From Tetrahymena thermophila SB210 (taxonomy: Eukaryota; Ciliophora; Oligohymenophorea; Hymenostomatida; Tetrahymenidae), in NCBI RefSeq assembly GCF_000189635.1, contig NW_002476512.1:558001-622000 (forward strand): 64,000 nt of DNA, given 5' to 3'. Below, one piece after another: positions 12,212 through 25,658 of the stretch. The position numbers and the translations under genes are program-made. The notes under the pieces are model-generated. The model saw only the letters and a list, made by a program, of their open reading frames with translations. It was not told where the DNA came from and did not search any database. Numbering within the stretch: position 1 is the stretch's first letter; every line of letters starts with the position of its first letter.

Positions 12212-15200
12212 TCACCATTCATCCATTTGAGAATAACTAGATTCGGCTTCATCGATGGTTGCTTTCAAAATAACTTCTGGAATTATAAATTTTCTAGCAT
12301 GTGCTTATCTCCTTTCTTTAGACATAGCTGGGAGCTTTGAAGCTTATTGTGAATACCATTTTTGATAACTTTTTTTCAACTGCTCAAACTCATAACAAGA
12401 TTAAACTATATACTTTATGTATTATTTTTCTATTTAAACTAAGGTATCATCTTTTTCTAGATAAAAATTTAACATACTTTTTAAAAATTTAAGGATTAAA
12501 TAACTTACTATCGTCTACTTGGTAGCCTACTCTTCGGTTGTAAATTACAACTTTTTATTTATTTGCATCTTTTATAGAATCAGATTTTTTCATTTATTAG
12601 TAATTCACTGAATTAGACCTGGAACTTTTCTGTCTTTAAAAGTTGGCTATATCATACTAATTATCATACTCAAACTAAGTATCTTCCTTTTAAATAACTT
12701 GAGCTGCTTATACAACTGAATTAGACCTTTTAAGGTGCACTTTAATCTATGTGATTGTGCTTTATGCTCTTTGTATTTATTGTATTTCATAGTTTTCAAA
12801 TGAATCAAAGATCATATCTTTTTCTACTGGTTTTGCAATTTCTTCATGTACTGAATCTTTTTTATCATTATCTAGATCATCTAAAATATTATTTTAAGTA
12901 TGCATTTCTTCTTAAATTCTTTCTTTTTCCTAACTAAATGAAACTTCTAAGATCGAATAAGAGTTATTTGGATTTGACTGATTATTTTTTGAAAATAATT
13001 TATTTTCTTATTTTTCTATGAGTTTCTGTCTCATTTTCAAATGGAATTTTTATTATTCTTAAAATTATGTTTCTTGAGAAGCATATTTAGCTCTAGCTAA
13101 ATCAACTATATTCATCATTTTATTATACATTAAATGAATAATATCATTCTATTTTATATATTTATTAATTTATATTTAATTCAATTAATTAGTTAAAAAT
13201 ATTTTAGTTTACAATCAAAGCGAATTTTCTTTCTGAAAAATTTGTGTTATTTAATATCTGTCTCTTCAGTTCACTGTTAAAATTAATTAAAATAATTGTA
13301 TAAATTCTGTTAATAAAAAATTTAAATTTACTCAATTCCTTTATATTTTGTTTTTTACTCGCCGAATAAATGGTTGATTCTGTAGATTAAAAAATACTAA
13401 AATATCATTCTAACATTATAGGACCAGTGCATGAAAAGCCTTTTTATAAAAAGATATTTATTTCATGTTAATTCTTACTTACAAAAATTATTTATACTTA
13501 CCTAAAAAATAGGTTTGAAAATAGGTATTCGCATATTTCTTTTTAGAAGTCAGGTGGAAATAAAGTAAAATTATTATAAATAACCCAAATCACTCTTGCT
13601 AAGCAAATAGAGTGATCTTGATCCAAAACAGTTCTAATGCCTTTTAAGAAAAAGCTGAAATCAAATACAGTAGGAATGTTTTTGTTGTTTTAAATAAGGA
13701 ACTACATCCATGAATTTATCAGATCAAATGTTTACACTGTTTTATTAGAGTCGTACACACTGTATAATAAATGAAGAATTAATAAATGAATTATTTAATA
13801 ATTATCAAAGTACTTTGTTTTATTATAGATAAGAGTGATTAAAATGTTCAAAAGTCTTTCATTATTCAAAATACTTTGAGATGCTAGTTTCAATGCTTCT
13901 GGATACTGTAGAATGTCTCTGGACTTAAGTTCTATTAAAAAAGCTCTAAGTAGAGTAAGATATCCAGGAAGATCTTGCCAAGGGACGTGATCTTTTACTA
14001 CGACTGTTTTATTGACATACTAAAGCCATTCAGTCAAGAAAAAGAAGAAGGCAACACCTCTCTTAGACATTCTATAAGACCATTTTGTATCATTTAGTAT
14101 TGCACTTAAATCATTAAAGTGCTACTCACCTCTCTCTTAGGTTTTAAGAAATCTATAAAAGCTTTATTCCCAATCAAATAAGCTTATAAATTCATTATTT
14201 TTAGCTAGCTTATTATTTTTTGTCTCATCTAACTAATACTCAGTACCTCTCCATTCTGTTATTTCTATGTCATCAGACTTTATTACAACACTAAGTAACT
14301 TTTGTCTAAACTCTGGTATCCTTTTAAATGATAATATTATTTTTTTTATTTATTGTTCATTATCAAATAACTTTGAAAAAGTCATTCCAAATAAATTAAA
14401 AAATAATTTGTAATTATAAATTTTCAAATTATATCCCATGAAATTAAATAGGTAATAAATTTACCTAAAGTAAGCAACAGCACAATAATTTTCAACAAAC
14501 TATCTTTCTTTATCGCTCAAAGCTTTTTAATTTAATTTATCAAGAACTTTTTCTAAAATGCTGTATAGTAGTTTTTAATAACTTAAAGCAACTTTCATCT
14601 TTAAATTGAGCTTTCTAATAGCTTCTTTATTGAATCCTGTCTTTTTAAGTTGAGCTCCTTGGGCAGTTTCAAGCAAAAAATGATAAGACTCATCAAAGCC
14701 CATGTAATTTAGGTCAAATTCACCTCTAAGATTTAAATAAAAGATCAACATTAAAAAAACTGCAAAACTAAAATAAAGAATAGCTGCTAGCTTTTTACCT
14801 ATTGATAATAATTTTAAGACAATCATAATAATTATCTCTTAAGTATTCATCTACTTCATCTGCGTACTAAGATAAATGCTTTGCTACATCAATCAGAATA
14901 TCTTGAGACTATAACAGCTCTTCCTAGCTTTTGTAATAGAAGGATTTGATTGACTCTTTGTGACTTTTTTAAGCCAATTCAAATACGGTTTAAAAGCTTT
15001 AATTTATCTCTTGCTTTATTTTATCTTTGTCTTTTTACTTTAGGAATAATATTTTTTATTAATAACTGACTATTATTTACTTTACAATTAAGAATACTTA
15101 CTTCGAGAATCTACTTTTTTTCGTACAAAGTAAAAACGCTATCATTTAATATATTTTTTGCTTCATTCAATGCAACAATCTTTATTAAAAAAAACAATTT

Positions 15201-17711
15201 ATGAAACAAGTTTACATTTTCTCAAATATTTACATCTGCATTATTACCAGTTCCTTCTTTGAAATCATATACTGCAGGACTTGCTTTTAAGACACCGTTT
15301 TCAGTTTATACACCTACTATCATTTGCTGTAAATACTCATGATTAATAACCTTGAAGTTACTTTTAGTAGTACCCACTTCCTTACCATGATTCCAAAGTT
15401 TTTCATTTATTGCTTTTTTCCTTACTTGAACTTTTTAACCTTTAATTTCTATCTATTTTATTCAAAATAAATGATAAAAGACTTTTTCTCAATATATATT
15501 TATAAATAAATAAATATATTTTTTACTATTTCGGGATCAACTGCAAAAATTCTATTTAGTGAGATATAGCACTCACCTGCAATATGATTATCAAAATATT
15601 TTATAACTTTTCCAGTTTCATCAATTTTTTCAAGTGGATCAGTAGATAAAAGACCCCAAAAACATATTTGGAGAGATGTTGTAGCCAAATCTTTGGTTGT
15701 TAGTTTTACAATAAGCTCAGGAGGTTCAGGGCCATCTTAACTATTATCTTAGCTTGAATAATCCCATTAAAGAATCTATTCTTCATTATCTATTGATTAT
15801 TTTTCTGTATTTGCACCTGTTAACTCTTCATTGACTATGTCAGTATTTTCTTTTTCTTTTTAATTATGATTAAAATTCATGCTTCAAAAATTATATTTAT
15901 TTGATTGATTGATATATTACCATCATTTGATGAATCTAATTTTCCAGAGCCCGGGACCTTTTTTAATGATGCTAATCTAGCAAGTTCTTTAAAAGAAAGA
16001 AATTTAACTCAGAAAATAAACTTAAAATGCTTACTTTAAGATTCCTATTTTGTAAAGCTTAAAGTTGGTACTAGCTTTCTTCCTTCATTAGCTTAATTGA
16101 GAACATATGTATTTTTTTTTCTATTTTAATTTAAATTTCTTAAAATATGAATTAAAATAAATCTAAGAAATACTTAGTTGGTGATTCGATCGTAATACTG
16201 TCTGTCATATCTTTTTTTGGTTTTATCAATTTACTTTTTATCTTAATTACATCAACGTTTTCATTCATTTCTTGAGTAAAATTTTCATCTGCTGGAGTTG
16301 CAGCTGTGTTTGCTTTTTCTCTTTGTTTATCTTTATCTTTATCTTACTCTTAATCTTTTAATTTACCATTTTTAAAGGATATTCTAGAATTTTTTTCATC
16401 CTAGCTATCTGTCTACATTTTATCATCAGCTTTTTAGAATGCTGGATTTAGAAAGAAATCAGAATGCTCGCTATTATAAGTATTATTATGAGTCTTTATT
16501 ATATTTTTAAATTAATATTTTCAATGTAAAATTAGAAGAGTTTTACAATTAATCTCAAAGAAAAGTTATATGCTTTATCAGTAAATGTTTCTAAATTGCT
16601 AATGATTGAATCTGTTGATATGCAAAATTCAATTTTCTAAAACATTTTTAAATCAAAGCTGATTCTGCCTTCTGTATGTTGATGAATAGGGATATTTAAA
16701 GCTTTCATTTATGCCATCTATTAGATTAAATTTTAACATCAATTAGTATTCATTTTTTGCTAAATCTTTAATAATATTAAATTAAATATGTCTATAAGCA
16801 ATTTCTGCGTATTAAGCTAAGAAGTTTGAAGTTAGTACCAATATTTGTAATATGATTTAATGATATGAGCTAAACTCATTTTGAAAAATATTAATATAGA
16901 TAGACATCTTTTCGATATTGCAATAACAAAGTTTAAATTAAATCTACCTTTTAAGGATTAATATTATTTTTCCACATAATTGCCATATCGTGGTGGTAAG
17001 GGCCAGTTGCTACTTTGTAAAGTTTTAACACTATATTTCCTAAATCTTACTCTGAGCTATTTTTTAGAGAAAAATTAACAAAGGCTAATGACTTAAGACG
17101 ATAATCATCAACTGTATATTCAAATTCTAGTTACTGTTTCCACTAATATTTTAATATTAAAGTGTTTCATTATAAGAATTTTTCATTCTTTTTATATTTT
17201 AATGCTTTTTTAATTTATTTTCATTCATTTTTTAATGTCTTATTTTTTATTTTCTCTTCCTAAATAAACATTTTACAGTGTGAATGAAATTTAAACTTTT
17301 CATTTTATTTCTAAATGAATCAATCAGTCAATTTATATTTCAAATTAACAATTTTACCCTAAGACTATTATCCACTTCAGTTAAAGAAAGCTAATGTTTG
17401 CATTGAGTGTCAAAATTAAGATGAAGAGAAGCACCAGCCTTTTTAAATATTAATAATATATTAAATTACTCTTTCAAGGTGGAAAAATAGAATTAAATTA
17501 TAATATTTTTGATCTCATTAAATAGAAAATAATTAATTACTCTTTAAGGAGGATTTTTTATCTTCAAATTAGACAAAATTACTGTAAATGTCCTTTTTAT
17601 TTGCCTATCTTTCTCAGTTACTTATGGCATATTTTGCTAATTGTTTTCATTACCTTTAGATTTTTATTCTTACTTTTTATTTCCTTTATCTGTGCTACTG
17701 CAAATACCCAT
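12212..17711 (-). CDS. C2 domain plus DUF1765 domain protein
   Basis: Function unknown; proteins pairing C2 and DUF1765 are known in fungi as far as I recall. Start is the ATG at 17711 (MGICSSTDKG), an N-terminus suited to myristoylation at Gly2 and palmitoylation at Cys4. A C2-like beta region follows (RTFTVILSNLKIKNPP near 17590; FEYTVDDYRLKSLAFVNFSL near 17100). DUF1765 is recognised by FDFSFFLKGIRTVLDQDHS, FPPDFQKEICEYL, HWSYNVRMIFQYFLIYRI and, before these, EITEWRGTEYQL. An apparent TGA at 13273-13271 is bypassed by introns 13274-13331 and 13149-13212, whose phases agree exactly with downstream exons 12509-13148 and 12212-12456. The tail, of about 285 residues, is Gln- and Ser-rich and ends in ...YSQMDEW. 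The tail could instead be a separate small gene starting at 13130. Several upstream exon joins were not worked out base by base. Confidence 0.75.
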
Positions 17712-19525
17712 TTTGCTAACTTTTATTAATTGATTTATAGCTATTTGCTTCTTTTAAATTATAATAATAATAATAATAATAATACGGTATTTTTCGACTA
17801 ATATTTATAATAATCAATAACAAATCGCTAGAGTTTTTATTATTCAAGACAATTAATTAACAATACGTAAAATGAAAGAAACACACAAACAAATGGTAAA
17901 TCATTAAATTTAAAGGAAATAAAAATACATATGCAAAATTGAATAAGCATCAAATGATAAAATTTATTGATTGATTATTCATTTTTGCCCATAATTTTTT
18001 ATATCGTTATTTATAATCAATGAAGAAATAAATTTCATTTTTTTTTGATTGTTATTTCCGCAATTTTCATCTTTAATAGAAAAATAATAAATAAACAAAT
18101 AAATACTCTAGTTATTTTACACAGCACTTATCTTTAAATGTAACCAAAAGTATTTGAAAATTGTTATCTAATAAAGGCTTACATAGCTCTTCTGGTAGAG
18201 AATTATTAGATAAAACTTGTTTTTAAAGTCAATTTTAAAAAAACCCTTTTAGTAAGATATATCTCTAAAATTTTATGTAATTACACTATTTCATAAACTA
18301 TATAATCTAAAAATTAAATAAAAGATTAATACACTAAATTTCTAACATTTCTTTGGTTATCTTTTTATAAATTCCTTTCAAAAAAATTTTTAAGCATAAA
18401 AAAAAAAATTAAATGATAATATCATACTTTTATTTCTTTTTATCATTTGTAAGACGTACTATTCTCTATCTATCTAAATTACATTTACTTTTTAATTTAT
18501 ATCTTAGCTTTGTATTTCAATGAGTGAATAGTTACTTAATTAGTTAGTTACAGGTCTTATTATTTAATATTAAAAATTTCCTAAAAAAAGTTAAAAATTA
18601 TTCATAGTAGAAAATCGATTTAAAGAAGTTAATTATCTTGATTTCTAATTTTTCTATTTAATTTTATATTTTATTTGAGTATTTTAATTATAAAATTTTG
18701 AATTAATTTTATTTAAATTTTAGATTTATTAGTTAAGGCAAAAATCGATAGATTCTTTCTTGATAGTAATTTTCGAAATCTTTTGATTAAAATATTTATT
18801 TTTTAAATAGTTTATTTATTGATTTGGAATTAAAAACCTTTGATATATTTTAAATAATTTTTATAAAATATAAATTTAAAAATATTTTTAAAAAGTAAAT
18901 TTCAAAAGAAAATAAATAATAAATTCAAATAAATTATAAATAAATTATTATTTTTAAAACTCTCCTTTAAGATTAATAGATTACAACAAATTGTTATAAT
19001 AAATTTTTAAAAAATTTTACTTAGTGCTATACTGAATGTAGATTCTAATCAATTTTTTCTGAGTTTAACTAAACGTAAAAAAAGTTTTTCTTTCATAAGA
19101 AAATCTTAAAGAATTGATTTAATAAGACTAATTTATTTTGGTATAAATTTTATCTAAACATTATTGAAGAATTTCAATACTAAATATTTAAGTTAAATTT
19201 TTAATATAAAAAATAAATTTGTTAGTGATGAGTAAAATTATTTTTATGAAATATTAACAACCACTTATTATAAATTTATCTTAGTGTTCAGGTACTAGAA
19301 GAATTATTAGTTTTTATAATTATCTCTTACCTTACTTATGAAAAGATTAAAAAAACTCTTTTCTAATTTAATAGCTATTTTCCAACATTCATTAAAAAAT
19401 TTACCAAAATTAGAAGTATATTATTTTACCATAACAAAACATAATTAATTCAATAAAGAAAAACAATTCAAAAGAAGAACATCTATTTAAAAAATATTAT
19501 AATTACCTACTTTCATATATTAAAA
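17712..19525. other. AT-rich intergenic region (divergent promoters)
   Basis: About 1.8 kb between two divergent genes, presumably holding both promoters. It has long A/T tracts and an (AAT)n run at 17761-17784. I see no coding frame or RNA gene. Confidence 0.7.
17761..17784. repeat. (ATA)n trinucleotide repeat
   Basis: Eight tandem ATA units about 50 nt upstream of the C2/DUF1765 start codon. Confidence 0.9.
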
Positions 19526-20536
19526 ATGATAGAAAACAAAGAAGTAAAAGATATAGAATTGCTTGTGTAGAATAAACATATCAACAATTAAATTGATTTG
19601 GAATCTTAAAAATCTAATGAGGAGCAAAGTTAAGCTGGAATGGATAAAGAAACAGCTTTCGATTCTGCATCTCAAAAATCAGAAATGGAATACTCTTCTC
19701 ATGCAAAATAATCTGCAATAGTGATTGGAAATATTAATAACCAATATCAGCAATTTGAAGATGTAGTCGAAGAAAACAATCCTTAAACTGTCATCGAATA
19801 GACCGCTTTAGAAAAAGATTAAATTATCGAGGGAAGTTCTTTATTAGACTCAGCTTAGAGAAACTTTGTTAAGAAAGTCTTTTGCATAGTTTTCTTTTAA
19901 CTTTTAGTGACATCGATTTTTAGTGCTCTCAGCATGTATGTTATCCATTTCTAAAGCTTCTAAGTTGAGTATTACGCTTTACTCTTTGTAGCTCTTGGGC
20001 TCATTATAATTACTTAAATTAGTGTTTTTGCTTCAAGGAATGCAGCTAGAAAAGTGCCACTCAATTATATTTTGCTTTTATTATTTACTATTTCTTGGGC
20101 ATACTTAGTTTCCTTTTTATGTGGTGGGTTTAGTATTAACTAAGATGGAACTTATAATGAAAGGAATCAAACAATTATTTTCCTATCAGTGATAGTGACA
20201 TTTAGTATTGTTCTTAGCCTTACATTTTTAGCTCATGCCACATCTATTGATTTCTAGTTTAAAGGCACTGTTTGCAGTGTCTTAGGCGCAGCACTTGCTA
20301 TTATTTCTGTTCTAATATGTATTGGATTTCCTTTTATCTATATCACATACAGTTTATTGTCAGGTATTACATTTGGTTTCTACCTCGTATTTGATTTACA
20401 TGCTATAATGGATGGAAAATACGAAGACATAAGTTTAGATGATTACATTATAGCCTCAATGCTCATCTATGTCGATATCATTATGCTCTTCTTAAGAACT
20501 TTAGAAGTTCTCTCTAGAATTTTACCAAGAGATTGA
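19526..20536 (+). CDS. BAX inhibitor-1 / TMBIM (LFG) family membrane protein
   Basis: Single-exon frame of 336 codons from the ATG at 19526 to a TGA, with TAA/TAG read as Gln. The first ~110 residues are hydrophilic, acidic and Gln/Ser-rich. About seven hydrophobic segments follow, starting with KVFCIVFFQLLVTSIFSAL. The family C-terminus is clear: TFGFYLVFDLHAIMDG, then DDYIIASMLIYVDIIMLFL, the usual D-D-Y-I pattern of BI-1/lifeguard proteins. Family members sit in the ER, Golgi or plasma membrane and act as calcium-leak channels that dampen cell death. The long N-terminal tail is typical of the lifeguard branch. The substrate or ion in this organism cannot be read from sequence. Confidence 0.9.
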
Positions 20537-22053
20537 TTGATTATTAAATATCCCAATCATCCTACCTTAATTGCTCTTAAGCAAAATTATACCTCTAAAT
20601 TAATTAAAAAAACGAAATCACTCTGATATAATTTATAGAAATCTTTGATTTAACTTCAAATGAAGATGTTATGTTTTGTTTTACTAGTTTAAAATCAATT
20701 AAATGCACACTAAATATTTATTCAAATAAAATTGCTAATTCATAGAACTTACTGAGTATTACTAATCAAAAATAAATAAATAAATAAATATATATAAATA
20801 TCTATTTTTATGTAGAACAATTTTTATTTTCTATATTTAGGTAACAAGTTAATTGAATTTTGTTTATTCATCAATTCTTTAAAATTTTTATATTAAATTC
20901 ATAATAATATTTAAAAAGTACTTTATTTAACTTCTATTGATCATTATAAAAAAGTTTAATTAAATTATTTTTTCTTAAATAAATTTATACATTCTAAGTT
21001 ATTTGATAACTAACTCTTCACATTTATTGTAGATATAAATGAACTGAAAAAATTAGTGGTGATAAAGAAAAATAGATTAAATTTCAATATTCATTTAAAT
21101 GAATTTTAGTTACAATTTTCTCTTTTCAATCTAATGATTAATTAAAGATAAACATATCATATTTGCTTATTTATTGATGCATATTTTTAATTTAATCTAT
21201 TTAAATATAATCAAGAGCAATAAATTAAAAATAAACCTTATTAACTTAAAAGATAGCGAGTACATTTATCTTATTAATTTTATATTTTATTTTAAATTCA
21301 ATATTAATATTTTATATTTATAAGTTAATAAAATATGTTCATTTGATATTTATTTTCAATCATTTTCATTGATTTCATTAAAAATACTTTTTATCTTCTT
21401 TTCTATACCATTTTATTATCAATTTGCTATTATCAAATATAAAAATTAAATAGTAAAATTTTATATTTGTTCCATAGTTCATCTTTTAATTTGATTTTTT
21501 TCAAATTGTTAAGATAAATTAACTATAAACAACATTTCTAACTTATATGCCACATTATATAAAAAATTTATTTCTTTATTTTTTATTTATTATTTTTAAA
21601 TTTCATTTAAAATATTAAATATAATCATTTTTTTTTTGTTTACCAACAAACCTTATTCATTTGTTATTTTGTATTTATAAATATTACGAAATTTTAACTT
21701 ATTTTTTTTTTAGTGAATTTTAATATTTATTTAACTCTTTTAAATATTATTAATTTTGATATTTAATTTAAAAAGCCTCATTTTAATTGACTCTTTCAAA
21801 TACTTAATAAAATGATTTTGTGAAACGTACATATATAAAGATGATACTTTAAAAACTATCATTAAACATTCATTAAAAAATACTGAGCATATTGATGATG
21901 GGTGACTCGACCCAAAAGCTTGTTGACATATAATTACTGAATGGACATATTTATATTTTAAATTTAATTTGACTCTATATAATTTATTTGTAATATAAAC
22001 CCTTAAAAAATCATAAAATTTCAATTTCTTGTTCTGAATCAAATATTTTTTAT
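20537..22053. other. AT-rich intergenic region between convergent genes
   Basis: About 1.5 kb of A/T-rich sequence between the 3' ends of the TMBIM gene and transketolase, with TAAA repeats at 20771-20795. A frame open under the standard code at 21740-22057 (-) begins inside the transketolase stop and shows no family resemblance. Confidence 0.65.
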
Positions 22054-25000
22054 TCATTGAAGGATGCTCTTAACCTTTTCAACTACGTGAGGAGCAGTAA
22101 GTTTATAATGATTTAAGAGATCTTCAGGAGTACCACTTCTAGGAACGCTATCGACGGCAATAGCGTGAACCTTGATGCTACCGAGAGAAGCAACAGCATT
22201 GCAAACAGCCTCTGTTATTAATTAAAGAAATTCAATTAAATAAAAATTAATTTCTAAAAAAAAATATATTATTACCATGGATACCACCTTCGATGTAGTG
22301 ATCTTCAACAGTGAGGATAGTATTATTGCATTCTTTAGCATTGTTGATGATACCATCTCTATCAATAGGTTTAATAGAAAAGATATCCATAACTCTAGCG
22401 TGGATTCCTTCAGCAGCCAAAGTTTTTTGAGCCTTCATGGCAGATTCGAATGTAATACCACCACCAATAATAAGAATCTTATCAGAATCAGTCTTACCAT
22501 GTACCTTAGACTAACCGAGATGGAATTCTTCATGGTTATCATAAACTACTTCAGTAGCAGGTCTTGAAGTACGGATGTATACGATACCGTGATGATTAGT
22601 AGCTAATTCAACAGCTCTTTCACAAGAAACAGCATCAGAAGGATAGAGGACGACAGCATCAGGAATAGCTCTGAACATGGCAAAGTCTTCCAAAGCCATT
22701 TATGAAGGACCATCTTCACCAATAGAAACACCAGAGTGAGAACCTACTAATTTAATGTTAACCTTAGAAACACCAGCCATTCTAATGTGATCGTAAGCTC
22801 TAGAGAAGAAAGCACCAAAAGTGGAGGCAAAAGGAATCTATCATACAAATAAATAAATAAATTCATTAAATTTAAAAAAATAATTTTAGAAGCTAATTAA
22901 TGCAATTTGGTTTTTAAATTCCTTTATAAATTTGCTTTTGCTTGCTTATTTTCTTTAACTAATAAATAAATATGGGCTTTCTTTAACTTATTAATAATTG
23001 CTCTAATCAACTAAATATATATTTTTATAATAAAATCTATTCTTTATATTATATTATTTTATTTTATTTATGCTCTATTAAAAACTGATTATATTAAGCT
23101 ATTAAAAATCTAGGTAGGAATAATCTTTTTTATTTTGCTAATTTTATTTGTATTATATTTTTTACCTTGTTTCTGGCAGATAAACCAATAGAAACAGAGA
23201 CTAAGTTTTATTCAGCAATGTAGCATTCAACAAATCTGTCAGGGAATGCGTTCTTGAAAGTAAGGGCATAAGTAGAGTTCTTGGTATCACCATCCAAAGA
23301 GCAAATTCTTCTGTAAGTGTCAACACCACCGAGTCTCTTCAAGGCATCACCATAAGCGAATCTGGTAGCAACCTTTTATTAAAATTAAATAAGATGTTAG
23401 CCAAGAAAAATAAATTTTATTGAAAATATTGTAATTAAAATTATTTTTGTACTTGTTGTCCTTTCTTGTAGCTAAGTTCGGGTAATTTAATTGCATCTGA
23501 ATGAAGAGTAATTTCTTCAGCATTCTCAGGGGGGATGGTAGTAAGCTTTCTGTTCTTATCGACAAGCTATTCTTCAAGGTGCTTGATCAAATCGTCAATC
23601 TTGTTGCCGACGGGCTTACCGTGCCAGTTTTCTTAGTCTTCAATATTAGGAAGACCCTTTCCTTTTAAGGTCTTAGCAATAATGATACTGGGTTAGTTAG
23701 CCTTGTGCTTGCATTCATTGAAAGCCTTAATGAGGGCTTCAATATCGTGTCCATCAACAACCAAAGCATTCCAGCCAAAGGCTTCGAATCTCTTCTTATA
23801 AACGTTAGTATTATGACCCAAAGAGGTAGCTTCAGATTAACCTAATCTGTTGACATCAACGACAGCAATCAAGTTATCTAACTTGTAAATACCAGCAAAG
23901 TGAGCAGCTTCCCAAACAGAACCTATATTAGTAATTAAAAGATGTTAGTTAAATTAATGCAATTTTTAAGATTTAATTTGAGGTTATTTTAATAAAATTG
24001 AAAAAAGTTTTTGATTTGCGGTGTTTACTGATTAAAATTTCTAGAAAAGCTTAACTTGAACTAATTATCATTCAATTCTATGTAAAGCTTGTATTATTTA
24101 CATTTCTTATTAAAGCAAATTAAAAAATAGACTTTTATTTTCTGATTGTGTGTGTGCTTCTTTTGATTTCTTTTAAAGTATTCCAATTAAGAAAAAATGA
24201 GTAAATCGTAATTAACATTTATTTGTTTGCTTCGATTCCATAATTTTATGCTCTTTTTAAAACTAAACAAATATATCTTTGAATGAAAATCATTAATTTT
24301 GATATATTAAATAGACAAAAGTTCTATCAAGTGTATAAAAGCTTGAATTGATCATTTTAAAGCAAGCAAATAGATATTAGCTTATTAGCTAAATAGATAG
24401 ATTGATAGATAAATAGATATCTCTCAAAATAACTATCAATTTTTTTCAAATAAAATCTAAAAATAATAAAAAATCCTTAATTTGTTCTATTAATAAATTT
24501 ACAAAGTAGAGTTAGTAAAATGCGAAAGATATTTTTTCATTTTTTTGTATTTTTGTGCTTTTTTACACTCTATTTCAAATTTTTTGTTATCTGTCATACC
24601 AAATCGCAGTCTATACACAAAGATAATAAATTTATTATAGATTTTTCTCTTTGAAAATGCTTTTAAAGAAGATATCTTCCTATGCAGTAGAAACAAAGTC
24701 TAGACACTTGAAATTAAAACAAGTTATCTCTGCAAATAATAAGTAGATTTTATTCAATGGAATATGATATGAAATGGATTTCATAAATATTATTTTTAAC
24801 CTCTAAAAATCTGAATTAAAAGTATAAAATTACCTTCAGCGCATTCACCATCACCGAGGATACACCAGAAACGGTTGTTAAGGCTGTCGTGGTATTTAGA
24901 AGTATAAGCCATACCGCAAGCAACACCTAAACCTTGACCCAAAGAACCAGTAGCAACATCGACGAAGGGAAGTCTAGGAGTAGGGTGACCTTCTAAATCA

Positions 25001-25658
25001 GAGTCGAATTTACGGAGGGTCATTAATTATTCTTCAGTGTATAAGCCTGCAATTCCCCATGCAGCATACAAAATAGGGGCAGTGTGGCCCTTAGATAAAA
25101 CTAATCTGTCAGCAACAAATGACTTGGGGTTATCACTCTTGATTCTCATACCTAAATTATGAACAAAAAATTGATTAAACACATTTCTCCATTTAGAAAT
25201 GATTTATTAAATGAAGTTACGAAGTATAAATACATCATTTATCTTCATTTTTATAAATTCATATAAAAAATTTAAAATAAAAATCAGATGGCTATTAAGT
25301 TTAAATTTAGGTTAAAAAGAGTTTCTGAATGTCAATTAATAACATTTTTCTTTAATAAACTGTAAGAAGATATAGCCGTAAAGTTAATGCTTTGGGTTTT
25401 AAGCTTACCAGACTTGTCGAAGAACATAACTGAAAGGAATTCAGCCATAGATGCACAACTGGTAGGGTGACCACTATTAGAGGCGTTGGTCATCTTCATG
25501 GAAAGAATTCTCAATCTGTTAGCAACGTCTTGAAGAGCTTCGATGTCATGTTCTTCGTTGGCCTTAACCTTCTTATTGGTAGAATTCTTAGTGGTAGAAG
25601 TGGTGGTTTCGGGCTTGGAGTTGGAGGCACTAGATTTTTTGCCGCTTCTTGTATTCAT
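22054..25658 (-). CDS. TKT: Transketolase
   Basis: Thiamine-diphosphate enzyme of the pentose phosphate pathway that moves two-carbon ketol units between sugar phosphates; normally cytosolic. Six exons fit with all phases agreeing: 25658-25409, 25151-24834, 23922-23453, 23372-23166, 22837-22276 and 22211-22054. They sum to 1,965 nt (654 residues), close to the family norm. Seen: [16 protein letters not shown], the cofactor site [20 protein letters not shown] (GDG at about 183-185, split across intron 2), [11 protein letters not shown], the pyrimidine-domain [11 protein letters not shown]...[17 protein letters not shown], and a C-terminal domain with [14 protein letters not shown]. The sequence is of the animal-like short type. 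The first ~35 residues are Ser/Thr/Lys-rich ([15 protein letters not shown]) and extend beyond the catalytic core. The gene is head-to-head with TERT. Confidence 0.96.

Noticed and set aside
21740-22057. 105-codon frame (-) with no TAA, TAG or TGA after the transketolase gene
   Set aside because: It begins inside the transketolase stop, has no recognisable motif and lies in the 3' flank. One such run is expected by chance in a window this size.
22277-22567. Plus-strand 96-residue frame over transketolase
   Set aside because: Antisense shadow of transketolase exon 5.
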